A stretch of 64,000 nucleotides of DNA, from positions 5,890,001 through 5,954,000 of the forward strand of contig NZ_VLKE01000001.1 of NCBI RefSeq assembly GCF_007830265.1. Reading direction: 5' to 3'. The notes below the pieces were generated by a model, which saw nothing but the letters and a program-made list of their open reading frames with translations, was not told the origin of the DNA and did no database searches. Source of the DNA: Micromonospora olivasterospora (lineage in GTDB: Bacteria > Actinomycetota > Actinomycetes > Mycobacteriales > Micromonosporaceae). Numbering within the stretch: the first letter of the stretch is position 1; each line of letters begins with the position of its first letter. Shown here one piece after another: positions 29,340 through 39,255 of this stretch. A program made the position numbers and the translations under genes.

Positions 29340-30582
29340 GGGGGCGCGCTGCGGCCGACGACGTTCCGGAGGCGCGGCGGCGCAGGGCCGCGCGGCTGCT
29401 GCTGGCCCGCCCGCTGCTGGTGGCCGGGCTCACCGACGCGGAGACCTTCCGGCTGGTCCGGGCGTACGCGACGGAGCTGCGGGAGTGGTTCGACCGGGAG
29501 GCCGGCTGGCAGGTGGTCGCCGACGCCCACACGGTACGGCTGGTGAAGCTGACCGCCGACCCGTACGACGGCACGCATCCGGCGCGGGATCCGCGGTCGC
29601 GGACCCCGTTCTCGCGGCAGCGGTACGTGCTGACCTGCCTGGCGCTGGCGGCCCTGGAGCGCGCCGACGGGCAGATCACGCTGGGCCGGCTGGCCGAGGA
29701 GGTCGTGACGGGGCCGCCGAGCCGGCGCTGGCGGCGGCCGGGTTCTCGTTCGCGCTGGACCGGCGGGAGCGGCGGGCCGACATGGTGGCCGTGGTCCGGT
29801 TGCTGCTGCACTGGGGGGTGCTGCGCCGGGTGGCCGGGGACGAGGAGGCGTACCTGGGCGCCGGCGGAGACGTCCTGTACGACGTGGACCGGCACGTGAT
29901 CGCCGGCCTGCTCGCCGCGTCCCGGGGGCCGTCGATGATCGACGAGTCGACCGGGCCGGGCCGGCTCGCGGCGTTGACGCAGGAGGTCGTACCCGATGTG
30001 GAGGACGCCCGGAACCGGGCGCTGCGACAGCGGCTGACCCGGCTGCTACTGGAGCAGCCGGTGGTCTACCACGACGAGCTCACCGAGGCCGAGCGCGCCT
30101 ACCTGACCAGCCAGCGGCACGCGCTGCTGACCCGAGTCACCCAGTTCACCGGCCTGGTCGCCGAGGTACGCGCGGAGGGGATCGCGATGGTCGATCCCGA
30201 GGACGAGCTCACCGACGTGCGGATGCCCGCCGAGGGGATGCAGAGCCACCTGACCCTGCTGTTGGCGGAGCACATCGCCGCCGGTGACGGCGGGGTACGG
30301 GTCAGCGAGCTGCACCGGCGCACCCGGGAGCTGGCCGTCGAGCACCGGTCGTACTGGCGCAAGCACGCCACCGACCCGGGCGCCGAGGTGGACCTGGTGG
30401 CCACGGCGCTGGAGGCGCTGCGCGCGCTGAAGCTGATCCGGGTCGAGCCGGGCGCGGACCCGCTCGTGCTGCCCCGGCCGGCAATCGCCCGGTACGCCCT
30501 GGCCGAGCCGACGATCCGCGAGCCGGCCGCCCGGGGGACGGCCACCGACAAGTCCGAACGATCGAGGGAACCCGTGCGATGA
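29336..30582 (+). CDS. jetB: Wadjet type II subunit JetB (TIGR02678 family), one frame break
   Basis: The GTG overlaps the jetA stop. The first 125 or so codons read RRRRAARLLLARPLLVAGLTD ... RLAEEVVTG in one frame, and the rest (PALAAAGFSFALDRRERRADM ... EHRSYWRKHATD) is in the next. The break lies in the G run at 29710-29713. One more G gives VVTGAAEPALAAAGF and a single protein of 415 residues, the usual TIGR02678 size. JetB is the small MukE-like kite subunit of the Wadjet complex. Its stop overlaps the jetC ATG (ATGA). I treat the break as a likely sequencing error; if real, the system is dead. Confidence 0.85.
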
Positions 30583-33500
30583 CCGTACCGCTGGCCGACC
30601 AGCTGCCGCTTCCGGCGAAGGAGCGCTGGCAGCCGTTGCGCGCCGGGCTGGTCGACATCTTCTACTACGACCAGGAGGAGTTCCACTTCCACGGCGGGAG
30701 CCTGCTGCTGCGGGGCAACAACGGCACCGGCAAGTCGAAGGTGCTGGCGCTGATGCTGCCGTTCCTGCTCGACGGCGATCTGGCGCCGTACCGGGTGGAG
30801 CCGGACGGCGACCCGCACAAGCGGATGGAGTGGAACCTGCTGCTCGGCGGCCGGTACCCGCACCCGGAGCGGCTGGGCTACACCTGGTTGGAGTTCGGCC
30901 GCCGGGACCGCGACGGGGAGCGTTACCTCACCATCGGGTGCGGTCTGAAGGCGGTCGCCGGGCGGGGCATCGCCCGGCACTGGTTCTTCGTCACCAGCCA
31001 GCGGGTCGGCGTCGACCTGGCGCTGGTGAACGCGACCGGCACGGCGTTGACCCGGGAGCGGCTGCGCGACGCTCTCGGGTCCGCGGGGATGGTCCACGAC
31101 CGGGCGGCGGACTACCGGCGGGCCGTGGACGAGGCGCTGTTCGGGCTCGGCAACCGGTACGACGCGCTGGTCTCCCTGCTGATCCGGCTGCGCCAGCCGC
31201 AGCTGTCGAAGCGGCCGGACGAGAAGAGCCTGTCCCGGGCGCTCACCGACGCGCTGCCGCCACTCGACGAGAACCTGATCACCCAGGTCGCGGAGGCGTT
31301 CCGCAGTCTGGACGACGAGCGGGTGACGCTGCGGGAGCTGGCCGAGACGAAACGGGCCGCCGACGACTTCCTCACCCGCTACCGGCAGTACGCGCGGGTC
31401 GCGACGCGCCGCCGGGCCGGGCTGCTGCGCCAGCAGCACAGCCGCTACGAACAGCTCGGGCGGGAGCTGGCCGAGGCGCAGCGGGCCTACGACCAGGCCG
31501 ACGCCGACCTGACCGGGGCGTTGACGCGCATCGACGGGTTGACGGAGCGGTCCCGGGAGCTGGCCACGCGGCTGCAGGCGCTGCGGGACAGCCCGGAGGC
31601 GCGTACCGCCGAGCATCTGCGCCGGCTGCGGGGCATCGCCGACGAGCGGGACCAGTTCGCCGTCCGGCAGGAGGAGCGGCTGCACGACCTGGAAGCCGAC
31701 GTGACCCGCGCCGGGCGGACCGCCGAGGACGCGGCCCGGGAGCTGCGGCAGGCGCAGGACGCCGAGGACGCGGCGCGCGGGCAGGTCGAGCGGGACGCCG
31801 CGGCGGCGCGGCTGGCCGACCGGCACGCGGCGCGGGTACTGGCCGCGCTGCCGGTCGGGCTGGCCGAGGCGACCCGGGCCTCGGACGAGCTGGTCGCCTC
31901 GCGGTCGGGTTCGCTGCGGACCCTGGACCGGCTCCGCGCCGCCGCCGACGCGGCCCAGGATCGGGCGGACCGGGCCCGCGACGAGGCGGACCGGCTCGAC
32001 GCCGAGGTGGCCGCCGCGGACCTACGGGTCGCGGAGGCCGAGTCGGCCGCGACCGAGGCGGGTGAGCTGCTGGTCCAGCGGACCCGGGAGCACCTTGACG
32101 GCGTGGTCGAGCTGCCGGTCGGCGACCTCGACGGCGTCCTCGCGGAACTGGAGCAGTGGGTCGGCACGCTGGCCGGGGAGAACCCGGCGGCGCGGGAGAC
32201 GGCGCGCGCCGCCACGGCCGCGACGGAGGCCCTCGCCCGCGCCGACGCCGCGTTGGAGGCCGAGGAACGCGAGGTCCGCGACGGTCTGCGACGGGCCGAG
32301 GCGGAGCTGCGCCGGCTTGAGGCGGGGACGCATCAGCCGCCGCCCGTGCCGCACACGCGCGCCGACGAGGTACGCCGGGACCGGCCGGGCGCGCCGCTGT
32401 GGCGGGTGGTGGACTTCGCCCCGGAGGTGCCGGCGGCGCAGCGGGCCGGCATCGAGGCTGCCCTGGAGGCGGCAGGGGTCCTCGATGCCTGGCTCGACCC
32501 CGACGGGGCACTGCGCGACCCGGTCAGCGGGGACACCGTGCTGCGGCCCGGCGGGGCGGTGGCGGCCAACCTGGGGCGGCTGCTCCGCCCGGCGGTCGAC
32601 CGGGCGGACCCGGCCTGCGCGGCGCTGTCGGACGAGTCCGTGGCGGGCGTGCTCGCCGCGATCGGCCTGGGCGCCGGCTCGGCGGTGACGTGGGTCGACG
32701 CGACCGGCGCGTTCGGCAACGGTGTCGTCGCCGGACGCTGGGTCAAACCGGCGGCGGAACACATCGGCGACAGCGCCCGGGAGGCGTCCCGCCGGGCCCG
32801 GATCGACCAGCTGCGGCGGGAGGCCGCGGAGCTGTCGGCGCGGCTGGCCGCCGTCGCGGACCATCGCGGCGAGGTGCGCCGGCGGCGGGAGCAAGTCGCC
32901 GCCGAGGCGCGGGCGCTGCCGTCGGACCAGCCGCTGCGGGAGGCACACACCCGGGTACGCGGCGCGTACGAGGCCCGCCGCGACGTCGTCCAGCGGCGGG
33001 ACGAGGCGACCGAGGCGCTCAGCCGGCGGCTCGCCGAGGCGGCGACCGCGCTGAACGAGGCGACCGAGTTCGCCGACGACGTCGGCCTGCCGTACGACGT
33101 CGAGGAGCTGGCCTCGGTGCGGGACGGGCTGCAGTCGTACCGGGTGGCCCTGGCCGCCTGGTGGCCGACCGTGACGGGCGTGCGTACGGCGCACGCCCGT
33201 CGGGACGAGGCGGCGTGGCTGCACTCCGAACGGCTGGAGCGGCTGGCGCCGGCGGCGGCCGAGGCAGCCGAGGCGCGGGACGCGGCGCGGGCGGCCCGGG
33301 TGGAGTTCGAGACGCTGGACGCCACCGCCGGCGCGTCCGTGGCGGACCTGCAGCGCCGCATCGCGGAGGCGACCGGGCTGCTGACGGGCTGCGAGCGCGA
33401 CCGGGAGGAGGCCCGGGGGCAGGAGGCGGCGGCCCGGGACGCCCGGGGTGACGCCGGCGGGCGGCGCAGCCGGCTGCAGCAGGAGCTGCACGAGGCGACC

Positions 33501-34715
33501 GGGGCCCGGGACGACGCCGTCGAGGGACTGCGCGCCTTCGCCGGCACCGGCCTGGTCGACCTGGCCTGCCCGGGGCTGGAGGTGCCGGACGTGGCGCAGC
33601 CTTGGGCGGCGACCCCGGCGGTGGCGCTGGCCCGGGCCGTCGAGCGGGAGCTGGTCGACACGGACGACGACGATCGGCGGTGGGACCGGCTGCAGCAGCA
33701 GGTCAGCATGGACGTGAAGGCGCTGACCGACGGCCTCTCCCGGCAGGGTCACCAGGTGGTGACGACCATCCGGGAGGAGACGATGGTCGTCGAGGTCAGC
33801 TTCCAGGGGCGGACCCGCACCGTCGCCGATCTGTCCGCCGCGCTGGTCGACGAGATCGACGAGCGGCAGCGGATGCTCTCCGCGCACGAGCGGGAGGTGT
33901 TGGAGACGCACCTGGTCAACGAGGTGGCCGGGGCGCTCCAGGAGCTGATCGTCGGCGCCGAGCGGCAGGTCGCGGGGATGAACGAGGAACTCGAGGCCCG
34001 GCCCACCTCGACGGGGATGCGGCTGCGGCTGCTGTGGCGGCCGACCCGCGACGCCCCCGCCGGGCTCGCCGACCTGCGCGCCAAGCAGTTGCGGCAGACC
34101 ACGGACGTCTGGAACGACGAGGACCGGCGCGCCGTGGGCGCCTTCCTGCAGGAGCAGATCAACCGGGAACGGTTGCGCGACGATGCGGCGACCTGGTCGG
34201 AGCAGCTGACCCGCGCGCTGGACTACCGGGCGTGGCACGAGTTCACGATCCAGCGGCACCAGGACGGGCAGTGGCGCCCGGCGACCGGGCCCGCGTCCGG
34301 CGGTGAGCGGGTGCTGGCGGCGAGCGTTCCGCTGTTCGCCGCCGCGTCGTCCTACTACGGCTCGGCCGGCAACCCGTACGCGCCTCGGCTGATCGCGCTG
34401 GACGAGGCGTTCGCGGGGGTGGACGACGACTCCCGCGCGAAGTGCCTGGGGCTGCTGGCCACCTTCGACCTCGACGTGGTACTGACCAGCGAGCGGGAGT
34501 GGGGCTGTTATCCGCAGGTGCCCGGCCTCGGGATCGCTCATCTGGCCCGGCACGACGGCATCGACGCGGTGCTGGTCACCCCGTGGCGCTGGGACGGACG
34601 TGAACGACACCTGTTGTCCGCGCCGGAGCGGCGGGCGCCGCGGCAACGGAACGCCCACCCGGACGATCATCAGCCCGAGCCGGTGACGGCACCGGGCCTG
34701 TGGGATGCGCCGTGA
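30579..34715 (+). CDS. jetC: Wadjet type II SMC-like ATPase JetC (TIGR02680 family)
   Basis: This 1378-residue protein has the full MukB/SMC layout: Walker A GNNGTGKSK at residues 46-54, long charged coiled coils (about 260-560 and 750-1000) around a central hinge-like region (DFAPEVPAAQRAGIEAALEA, with GDTVLRPGGAVAANLG), the signature SGGERVLAAS near 1238 and Walker B LIALDEAFAGVDDDS near 1271. This is the TIGR02680 family. JetC loops and extrudes plasmid DNA in the Wadjet complex. It is intact, without frame breaks, and overlaps both neighbours by 4 bases. Confidence 0.93.
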   Translation: MTVPLADQLPLPAKERWQPLRAGLVDIFYYDQEEFHFHGGSLLLRGNNGTGKSKVLALMLPFLLDGDLAPYRVEPDGDPHKRMEWNLLLGGRYPHPERLGYTWLEFGRRDRDGERYLTIGCGLKAVAGRGIARHWFFVTSQRVGVDLALVNATGTALTRERLRDALGSAGMVHDRAADYRRAVDEALFGLGNRYDALVSLLIRLRQPQLSKRPDEKSLSRALTDALPPLDENLITQVAEAFRSLDDERVTLRELAETKRAADDFLTRYRQYARVATRRRAGLLRQQHSRYEQLGRELAEAQRAYDQADADLTGALTRIDGLTERSRELATRLQALRDSPEARTAEHLRRLRGIADERDQFAVRQEERLHDLEADVTRAGRTAEDAARELRQAQDAEDAARGQVERDAAAARLADRHAARVLAALPVGLAEATRASDELVASRSGSLRTLDRLRAAADAAQDRADRARDEADRLDAEVAAADLRVAEAESAATEAGELLVQRTREHLDGVVELPVGDLDGVLAELEQWVGTLAGENPAARETARAATAATEALARADAALEAEEREVRDGLRRAEAELRRLEAGTHQPPPVPHTRADEVRRDRPGAPLWRVVDFAPEVPAAQRAGIEAALEAAGVLDAWLDPDGALRDPVSGDTVLRPGGAVAANLGRLLRPAVDRADPACAALSDESVAGVLAAIGLGAGSAVTWVDATGAFGNGVVAGRWVKPAAEHIGDSAREASRRARIDQLRREAAELSARLAAVADHRGEVRRRREQVAAEARALPSDQPLREAHTRVRGAYEARRDVVQRRDEATEALSRRLAEAATALNEATEFADDVGLPYDVEELASVRDGLQSYRVALAAWWPTVTGVRTAHARRDEAAWLHSERLERLAPAAAEAAEARDAARAARVEFETLDATAGASVADLQRRIAEATGLLTGCERDREEARGQEAAARDARGDAGGRRSRLQQELHEATGARDDAVEGLRAFAGTGLVDLACPGLEVPDVAQPWAATPAVALARAVERELVDTDDDDRRWDRLQQQVSMDVKALTDGLSRQGHQVVTTIREETMVVEVSFQGRTRTVADLSAALVDEIDERQRMLSAHEREVLETHLVNEVAGALQELIVGAERQVAGMNEELEARPTSTGMRLRLLWRPTRDAPAGLADLRAKQLRQTTDVWNDEDRRAVGAFLQEQINRERLRDDAATWSEQLTRALDYRAWHEFTIQRHQDGQWRPATGPASGGERVLAASVPLFAAASSYYGSAGNPYAPRLIALDEAFAGVDDDSRAKCLGLLATFDLDVVLTSEREWGCYPQVPGLGIAHLARHDGIDAVLVTPWRWDGRERHLLSAPERRAPRQRNAHPDDHQPEPVTAPGLWDAP

Positions 34716-35980
34716 CCGACGTAGAACGGTTGCGCCGGCAGCTCGGCGGGGCGGAGACCGAACGGCTGTTCCAGCGGTTACGCCGCCGCATCGCCCGGGG
34801 ACAGCCGCTGACCGGCACCCTGACCCTGGACGGGCCCAGCCCGGACGAGCGGCGGGCGGTGGAGCGGGTCCTGGGCCGCCCGCCCGGTCGCGGCAGCACC
34901 CTGACAGTCAACCTCGACGAGCTGGATCGAATCATCCGGCGTAGTGGGATGCACCCCGACGGCCTGACCGGGGCGGTCGAGGCGCTGACCGGAAGCGTCG
35001 CGGTGCTCGCCGAGGTACGGGCCGCCGAGGCCGCCGCCTGGCGGGCCGCCCTGGCCCCGGTCGCCGCGCTCGGCGGCGTACGCGTCGAGCTGGCCGAATG
35101 GTGCGCCGCCTCGGGCACGGCCGCGCTGCTACGGCGACTGGCGGGCACGCCACCGGCGGCGGCGCGGCTCGTGACCGACCTGGTCGCCATCCTCGCCGCG
35201 CTGCCGGCGGACGGGGAGCCGCTGGCCCGGCTCGCGGCGCGCACCACCGGCGACGCGCACGCGCTCGACGCCGGCCGGGCGCTGGAGACAGCGGCCCGCT
35301 CGGCCATCCGGGCCACCTGGTGGGGGGACGCACCACTGCCCGAGTCGGCGGCCGAGCAACGCCGGATGCTCTGGTACGCCGCCGGGGTGTTCCTCGACGA
35401 CCTCTCGTCGACCGTGCTCGCCGTCAACCTACCCACGGTTGCCGGATGCCGGCTGCACGACCTCGCCGCCCCCGCCGCCGCGCTCGGGGAGCCGGTCGTC
35501 GTGACCCTGCGCCAACTCGCTCGCGGGGAGCCGCGGTTCGCTGCCCGCACTGTCCACGTCTGCGAGAACCCCACCGTGCTCGCCGCTGCGGCCGACCGGC
35601 TCGGCCCGACGTGCCCGCCGTTGGTCTGCGTCGGCGGCCAGCCCAGCACCGCGGCGCTGCGCCTGCTGGCCGGCCTGGTGCAGTCCGGTGCCCGCCTTCG
35701 GTATCACGGCGACTTCGACTGGGGTGGTCTGCGGATCGCCAACCTGCTGCACGGCAGGGTGCCCTGGCAGCCATGGCGCTACGGGACTGCCGACTACCTG
35801 GCCTGGGTCGCGGCCCGTACCGCCCTGGCGGGTACTGGGGGGCCGCTGGGAGGCACGCCGACCGACGCGGCCTGGGATCCGGGCCTCGCTGCGGCGATGC
35901 TCACCGCCGGGGTCCGGGTCGAGGAGGAACTGGTGCTCGACGACCTGATCACCGACTTGTCGGCGGCGGAGGGGACCTGA
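34712..35980 (+). CDS. jetD: Wadjet type II toprim nuclease JetD (TIGR02679/DUF2399)
   Basis: I chose the GTG at 34712 because it overlaps the jetC TGA, like the other junctions; a GTG at 34700 is also in frame. The protein is 422 residues. N-terminal helices (VTDVERLRRQLGGAETERLF, LTLDGPSPDERRAVERVLG) are followed by a DUF2399 toprim-like nuclease with VHVCENPTVLAAA near 283, PLVCVGGQPSTAALRLL near 305 and RYHGDFDWGGLRIAN near 331 supplying the metal-binding acids. JetD cuts DNA once JetABC has reeled in a small circle. The complete gene set makes plasmid exclusion a firm prediction if the jetB break is an artefact. Confidence 0.92.
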   Translation: MTDVERLRRQLGGAETERLFQRLRRRIARGQPLTGTLTLDGPSPDERRAVERVLGRPPGRGSTLTVNLDELDRIIRRSGMHPDGLTGAVEALTGSVAVLAEVRAAEAAAWRAALAPVAALGGVRVELAEWCAASGTAALLRRLAGTPPAAARLVTDLVAILAALPADGEPLARLAARTTGDAHALDAGRALETAARSAIRATWWGDAPLPESAAEQRRMLWYAAGVFLDDLSSTVLAVNLPTVAGCRLHDLAAPAAALGEPVVVTLRQLARGEPRFAARTVHVCENPTVLAAAADRLGPTCPPLVCVGGQPSTAALRLLAGLVQSGARLRYHGDFDWGGLRIANLLHGRVPWQPWRYGTADYLAWVAARTALAGTGGPLGGTPTDAAWDPGLAAAMLTAGVRVEEELVLDDLITDLSAAEGT

Positions 35981-36085
35981 CTCTCACGCTGCTACGTGTG
36001 GTGTGATCTCCAGGCATGAGGGTCAGGGTCGTCGGTGCCGGTGTCGTGGGCCGACCGTGGACCTCCGCGGCCGGGACCTGCCATT

Positions 36086-37459
36086 ATGACGCGCATGAGG
36101 CTGGAACGTCGTACCGTGCTGGCTGCGGGTCTCGCCGCCGCGACCGCCGCCCTGGCGGGTTGCCGTGACCGTGTCCGTACGGGGCAACCGACGCCGGAGG
36201 CGACGTCTCCGGCGGCGCGGGCAACCACCGGCGCGCCGAGGGCCGCGGTCGCCCCGTCGACGGCCGCGGCCCCCGCGCCCCAGGACAAGATCGGGCGGCG
36301 CGATCCGCAGGACGGGTCGGCACTGACCACCGTGCTCACCCGCTACCTCCAGCCCACCAGGGAGAACCCGGACCACCCCATGTACGCCGGCGCGGTTGCG
36401 CTCTGCCAGGTCGGCGGCGCGGTCGTCGCCCGGTCGGTGGTGGGCAAGGCGCTACGCTACGACGCCGGGCCCGTGCTGTTGCCGGAGTCGAAGCAGGTCG
36501 CGATGCGTCACGACTCGATCTTCGACCTCGCCTCGATCACGAAGGTCTACACCGCGATCCTCGCCCTGCAGCAGGTGGACCGGGGCCGCATCGACCTCGC
36601 CGGTCGGGTGGTGGACTACCTGCCGGAATTCAGTGGCACCGGCAAGGACGCGGTCACCGTGTCGATGCTGCTGACCCACACCAGCGGCCTGCCGGTCGGT
36701 GCCAAGGTCACCGGGCTGCCCGACGACGCCGCCCGCCGGGCCGCGGTGCTTGCCACGCCGCTGGTCGCCGGCGCCGTCCCCGGCACCGTCTTCCGTTACT
36801 CCAGCGTCGGCCTGATGGTCCTCGCCCAACTGGTCGAGAAGGTCACCGGTAGCCGGCTCGACCAGGTCCTCAAGAGCGAACTCACCGGTCCCCTCGGCCT
36901 GCGGGACACCGGGTTCAACCCCAAGACCTGGTTGTCCGCCACCGACCAGGCCAACCGCCTCGTCGCCACCGACGCCCGGTCCTCCCGCGGCCTGCTGCGC
37001 GGCGTCGTCCACGACGACGTCGCCAACCACCTCGGCGGCATCGCCGGCCACGCCGGCATCTTCAGCACGGCGGCCGACGTCGCCGTCATCGGTCAGCTGC
37101 TGCTCAACGGCGGCAGCTACAACGGCACGCGTATCCTCTCCGAGGAGATCACGCGGCGGATGCTCACCAACGCCAACACCGGTCTGCCCGCCGTCGACCC
37201 GGAGCGCCCCAACCGGACCTCCGCGCACGGCCTGGGCGTCGTGCTCGACCAGCCCTGGTTCATGGGCTGGCTCGCTTCGCCGCGCACGTTCGGCCACACC
37301 GGGTTCACCGGCACCTCGCTCGTGGTGAACCCGGCCCGGAAGATGGTTCTGGTCCTGCTCACGAACCGTGCCCACCCCAACTGGAGCTGGGCCGACCCCG
37401 ACCCCGTCCGGGTCGCCGCCGCCAACGCCGTCGGGGGGCCGGTCAAACGAGCGGCATGA
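36086..37459 (+). CDS. Lipoprotein serine hydrolase of the beta-lactamase/PBP4* fold
   Basis: This protein is 457 residues from the ATG at 36086. A Tat-like lipoprotein signal (MRLERRTVLAAGLAAATAALAGC) is followed by a Pro/Ala-rich linker and a class C beta-lactamase-type domain: the SxxK nucleophile motif is in FDLASITKVYTA, the second motif Tyr is in VFRYSSVGLM and the KTG-equivalent is FGHTGFTGTS. Such enzymes are cell-surface esterases or D-Ala-D-Ala peptidase relatives. The gene converges on the dehydrogenase gene ending at 37500. Confidence 0.88.
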   Translation: MTRMRLERRTVLAAGLAAATAALAGCRDRVRTGQPTPEATSPAARATTGAPRAAVAPSTAAAPAPQDKIGRRDPQDGSALTTVLTRYLQPTRENPDHPMYAGAVALCQVGGAVVARSVVGKALRYDAGPVLLPESKQVAMRHDSIFDLASITKVYTAILALQQVDRGRIDLAGRVVDYLPEFSGTGKDAVTVSMLLTHTSGLPVGAKVTGLPDDAARRAAVLATPLVAGAVPGTVFRYSSVGLMVLAQLVEKVTGSRLDQVLKSELTGPLGLRDTGFNPKTWLSATDQANRLVATDARSSRGLLRGVVHDDVANHLGGIAGHAGIFSTAADVAVIGQLLLNGGSYNGTRILSEEITRRMLTNANTGLPAVDPERPNRTSAHGLGVVLDQPWFMGWLASPRTFGHTGFTGTSLVVNPARKMVLVLLTNRAHPNWSWADPDPVRVAAANAVGGPVKRAA

Positions 37460-37499
37460 CCGCGGTGCCGGCTCGGTGGCGCGGCCCCGTGGCCGGTGG

Positions 37500-39128
37500 T
37501 CAGGTGGCCTGCGGGAAGCCGAGGTTCACCCCGCCGTGCGACGGGTCGAGCCACCGGCTCGTGACCACCTTCGACCGGACGAAGAAGTCCACCCCCTCCG
37601 GCCCGTACGCGCGCGCGTCGCCGAACAGTGAGTCCTTCCACCCGCCGAACGAGTAGTACGACATCGGGACGGGGATCGGCACGTTCACCCCGATCATGCC
37701 GACCTCGGCCTCGTTCTGGTAGCGCCGGGCGGCGCCGCCGTCGTTGGTGAAGATCGCCGTGCCGTTGCCCCACGGGTTGGCGTTGACCAGTTCGACGGCG
37801 GCGTCGTAGCTGGGCACCCGCACCACCGACAGCACCGGGCCGAAGATCTCGTCGGTGTAGACGGACATGTCGGTGCCGACGTGGTCGAACAGGGTCGGCC
37901 CGAGCCAGAAGCCCGTCCGCTCGCCGTCGATCGGATGCTGGCGCCCGTCCACCACCAGCTTCGCGCCGGCGTCCCGGCCGGCGTCCAGGTAGGACGTCAC
38001 CCGGTCGCGGTGGGCGCCGGTGACCAGCGGTCCCATCTCGCAGCCGGGGCGGCGGCCGTCGCCGACGCGCAGGCGGGCGATCCGCTCGCGGATCTTGTCG
38101 ACCAGCTCGTCGCCGACCGGGTCGACGGCCACGACGACGGAGACGGCCATGCAGCGCTCGCCGGCCGAGCCGAAGCCGGCTGACACGGCGGCGTCGGCGG
38201 CGAGGTCGAGGTCGGCGTCGGGGAGTACGACCATGTGGTTCTTCGCCCCGCCGAGCGCCTGCACCCGCTTGCCGTTGCGGGTGCCGGTCTCGTAGACGTA
38301 CCGGGCGACGGGGGTGGAGCCGACGAACGAGACCGCCTTGATCGTGGGGTGTTCGAGGATCCGGTCGACGGCCTCCCGGTCGCCGTGGACGACGTTGAGG
38401 ACGCCCTCGGGCAGCCCGGCCTCCGCGAACAGCTCGGCGATGAGGTTCGACGCGGACGGGTCCTTCTCGCTGGGCTTGAGCACCACGGTGTTGCCGCAGG
38501 CGATGGCGTTCGGCACGAACCACAACGGCACCATGGCCGGGAAGTTGAACGGGGTGATCACGCCGACCACGCCGAGCGGCTGCCGCAGGGAGTACACGTC
38601 CACGTTCGTCGACGCGTTCTCGCTGAACCCGCCCTTGAGCAGCTGCGGGATCCCGCAGGCGAACTCGACGTTCTCCAGCCCGCGCTGGATCTCCCCCGCC
38701 GCGTCGGCCAGCACCTTGCCGTGCTCGGCGGTGAGGATCTCGGCGAGGTCGGACCGGCGGGCGTGCAGCAGTGCCCGGAACGTGAACATGACGTTCGTGC
38801 GCTGGGCGAGGGACGCCGTACGCCAGCGGGTGAACGCCGCGCCGGCGATCTTCTCGGCGAGCTCCACCTGCGACTCGATCAGGTACAGCGTGGACGAGTG
38901 CAGCACGCCGGTGTCGAGCTGCGCCCGGACCGCGTCGCTGATCTCGGCCACGTCGTAGCCGACGGCATTGGTGAGGATGCCGGCGAAGAAGTCGAGGTAC
39001 GTGCGGCCCTCGCGGTCGGTCACCCGGCGCCCGGAGGCGCTGGCGAACTCGATGGGCTGCTCGTAGTACAGGGCCAACCATCGCGGCATCACGGACCGGT
39101 GCCTGGCCAGCAGCTCTCGGTGCGCCAT
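37500..39128 (-). CDS. Chimera: class III aminotransferase N-terminus fused to methylmalonate-semialdehyde dehydrogenase
   Basis: The ATG at 39128 has a perfect GAGGAGG site. Residues 1-94 (HRELLARHRSVMPRWLALYY, TYLDFFAGILTNAVGYDVAE, YLIESQVELAEKIA) are the N-terminus of a class III omega-aminotransferase. From residue 95 (AAFTRWRTASLAQRTNVMF) to the end it is a CoA-acylating methylmalonate-semialdehyde dehydrogenase with TPFNFPAMVPLWF, GSTPVARYVYE, GGAKNHMVVLPDADL and the catalytic Cys in GFGSAGERCMAVS. The first 45 or so dehydrogenase residues and over 300 aminotransferase residues are missing. The junction near 38845 is in frame. Both enzymes belong to beta-alanine/pyrimidine breakdown, as do the hydantoinase and PucR genes next door. 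A deletion of about 1 kb between adjacent genes explains it. Confidence 0.85.
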   Translation of the reverse strand: MAHRELLARHRSVMPRWLALYYEQPIEFASASGRRVTDREGRTYLDFFAGILTNAVGYDVAEISDAVRAQLDTGVLHSSTLYLIESQVELAEKIAGAAFTRWRTASLAQRTNVMFTFRALLHARRSDLAEILTAEHGKVLADAAGEIQRGLENVEFACGIPQLLKGGFSENASTNVDVYSLRQPLGVVGVITPFNFPAMVPLWFVPNAIACGNTVVLKPSEKDPSASNLIAELFAEAGLPEGVLNVVHGDREAVDRILEHPTIKAVSFVGSTPVARYVYETGTRNGKRVQALGGAKNHMVVLPDADLDLAADAAVSAGFGSAGERCMAVSVVVAVDPVGDELVDKIRERIARLRVGDGRRPGCEMGPLVTGAHRDRVTSYLDAGRDAGAKLVVDGRQHPIDGERTGFWLGPTLFDHVGTDMSVYTDEIFGPVLSVVRVPSYDAAVELVNANPWGNGTAIFTNDGGAARRYQNEAEVGMIGVNVPIPVPMSYYSFGGWKDSLFGDARAYGPEGVDFFVRSKVVTSRWLDPSHGGVNLGFPQAT

Positions 39129-39255
39129 CGCGTCCTCCTCATCTCGACACAGGCCGAGTGTGGCCGCATTCGTTGCCCGACCGCCATGGACAACCTGTAC
39201 CGCTTTGGTGGCCCACGCATTACGTTGTGTGCATCCCGTCAGAGGGGAGGCGTCG

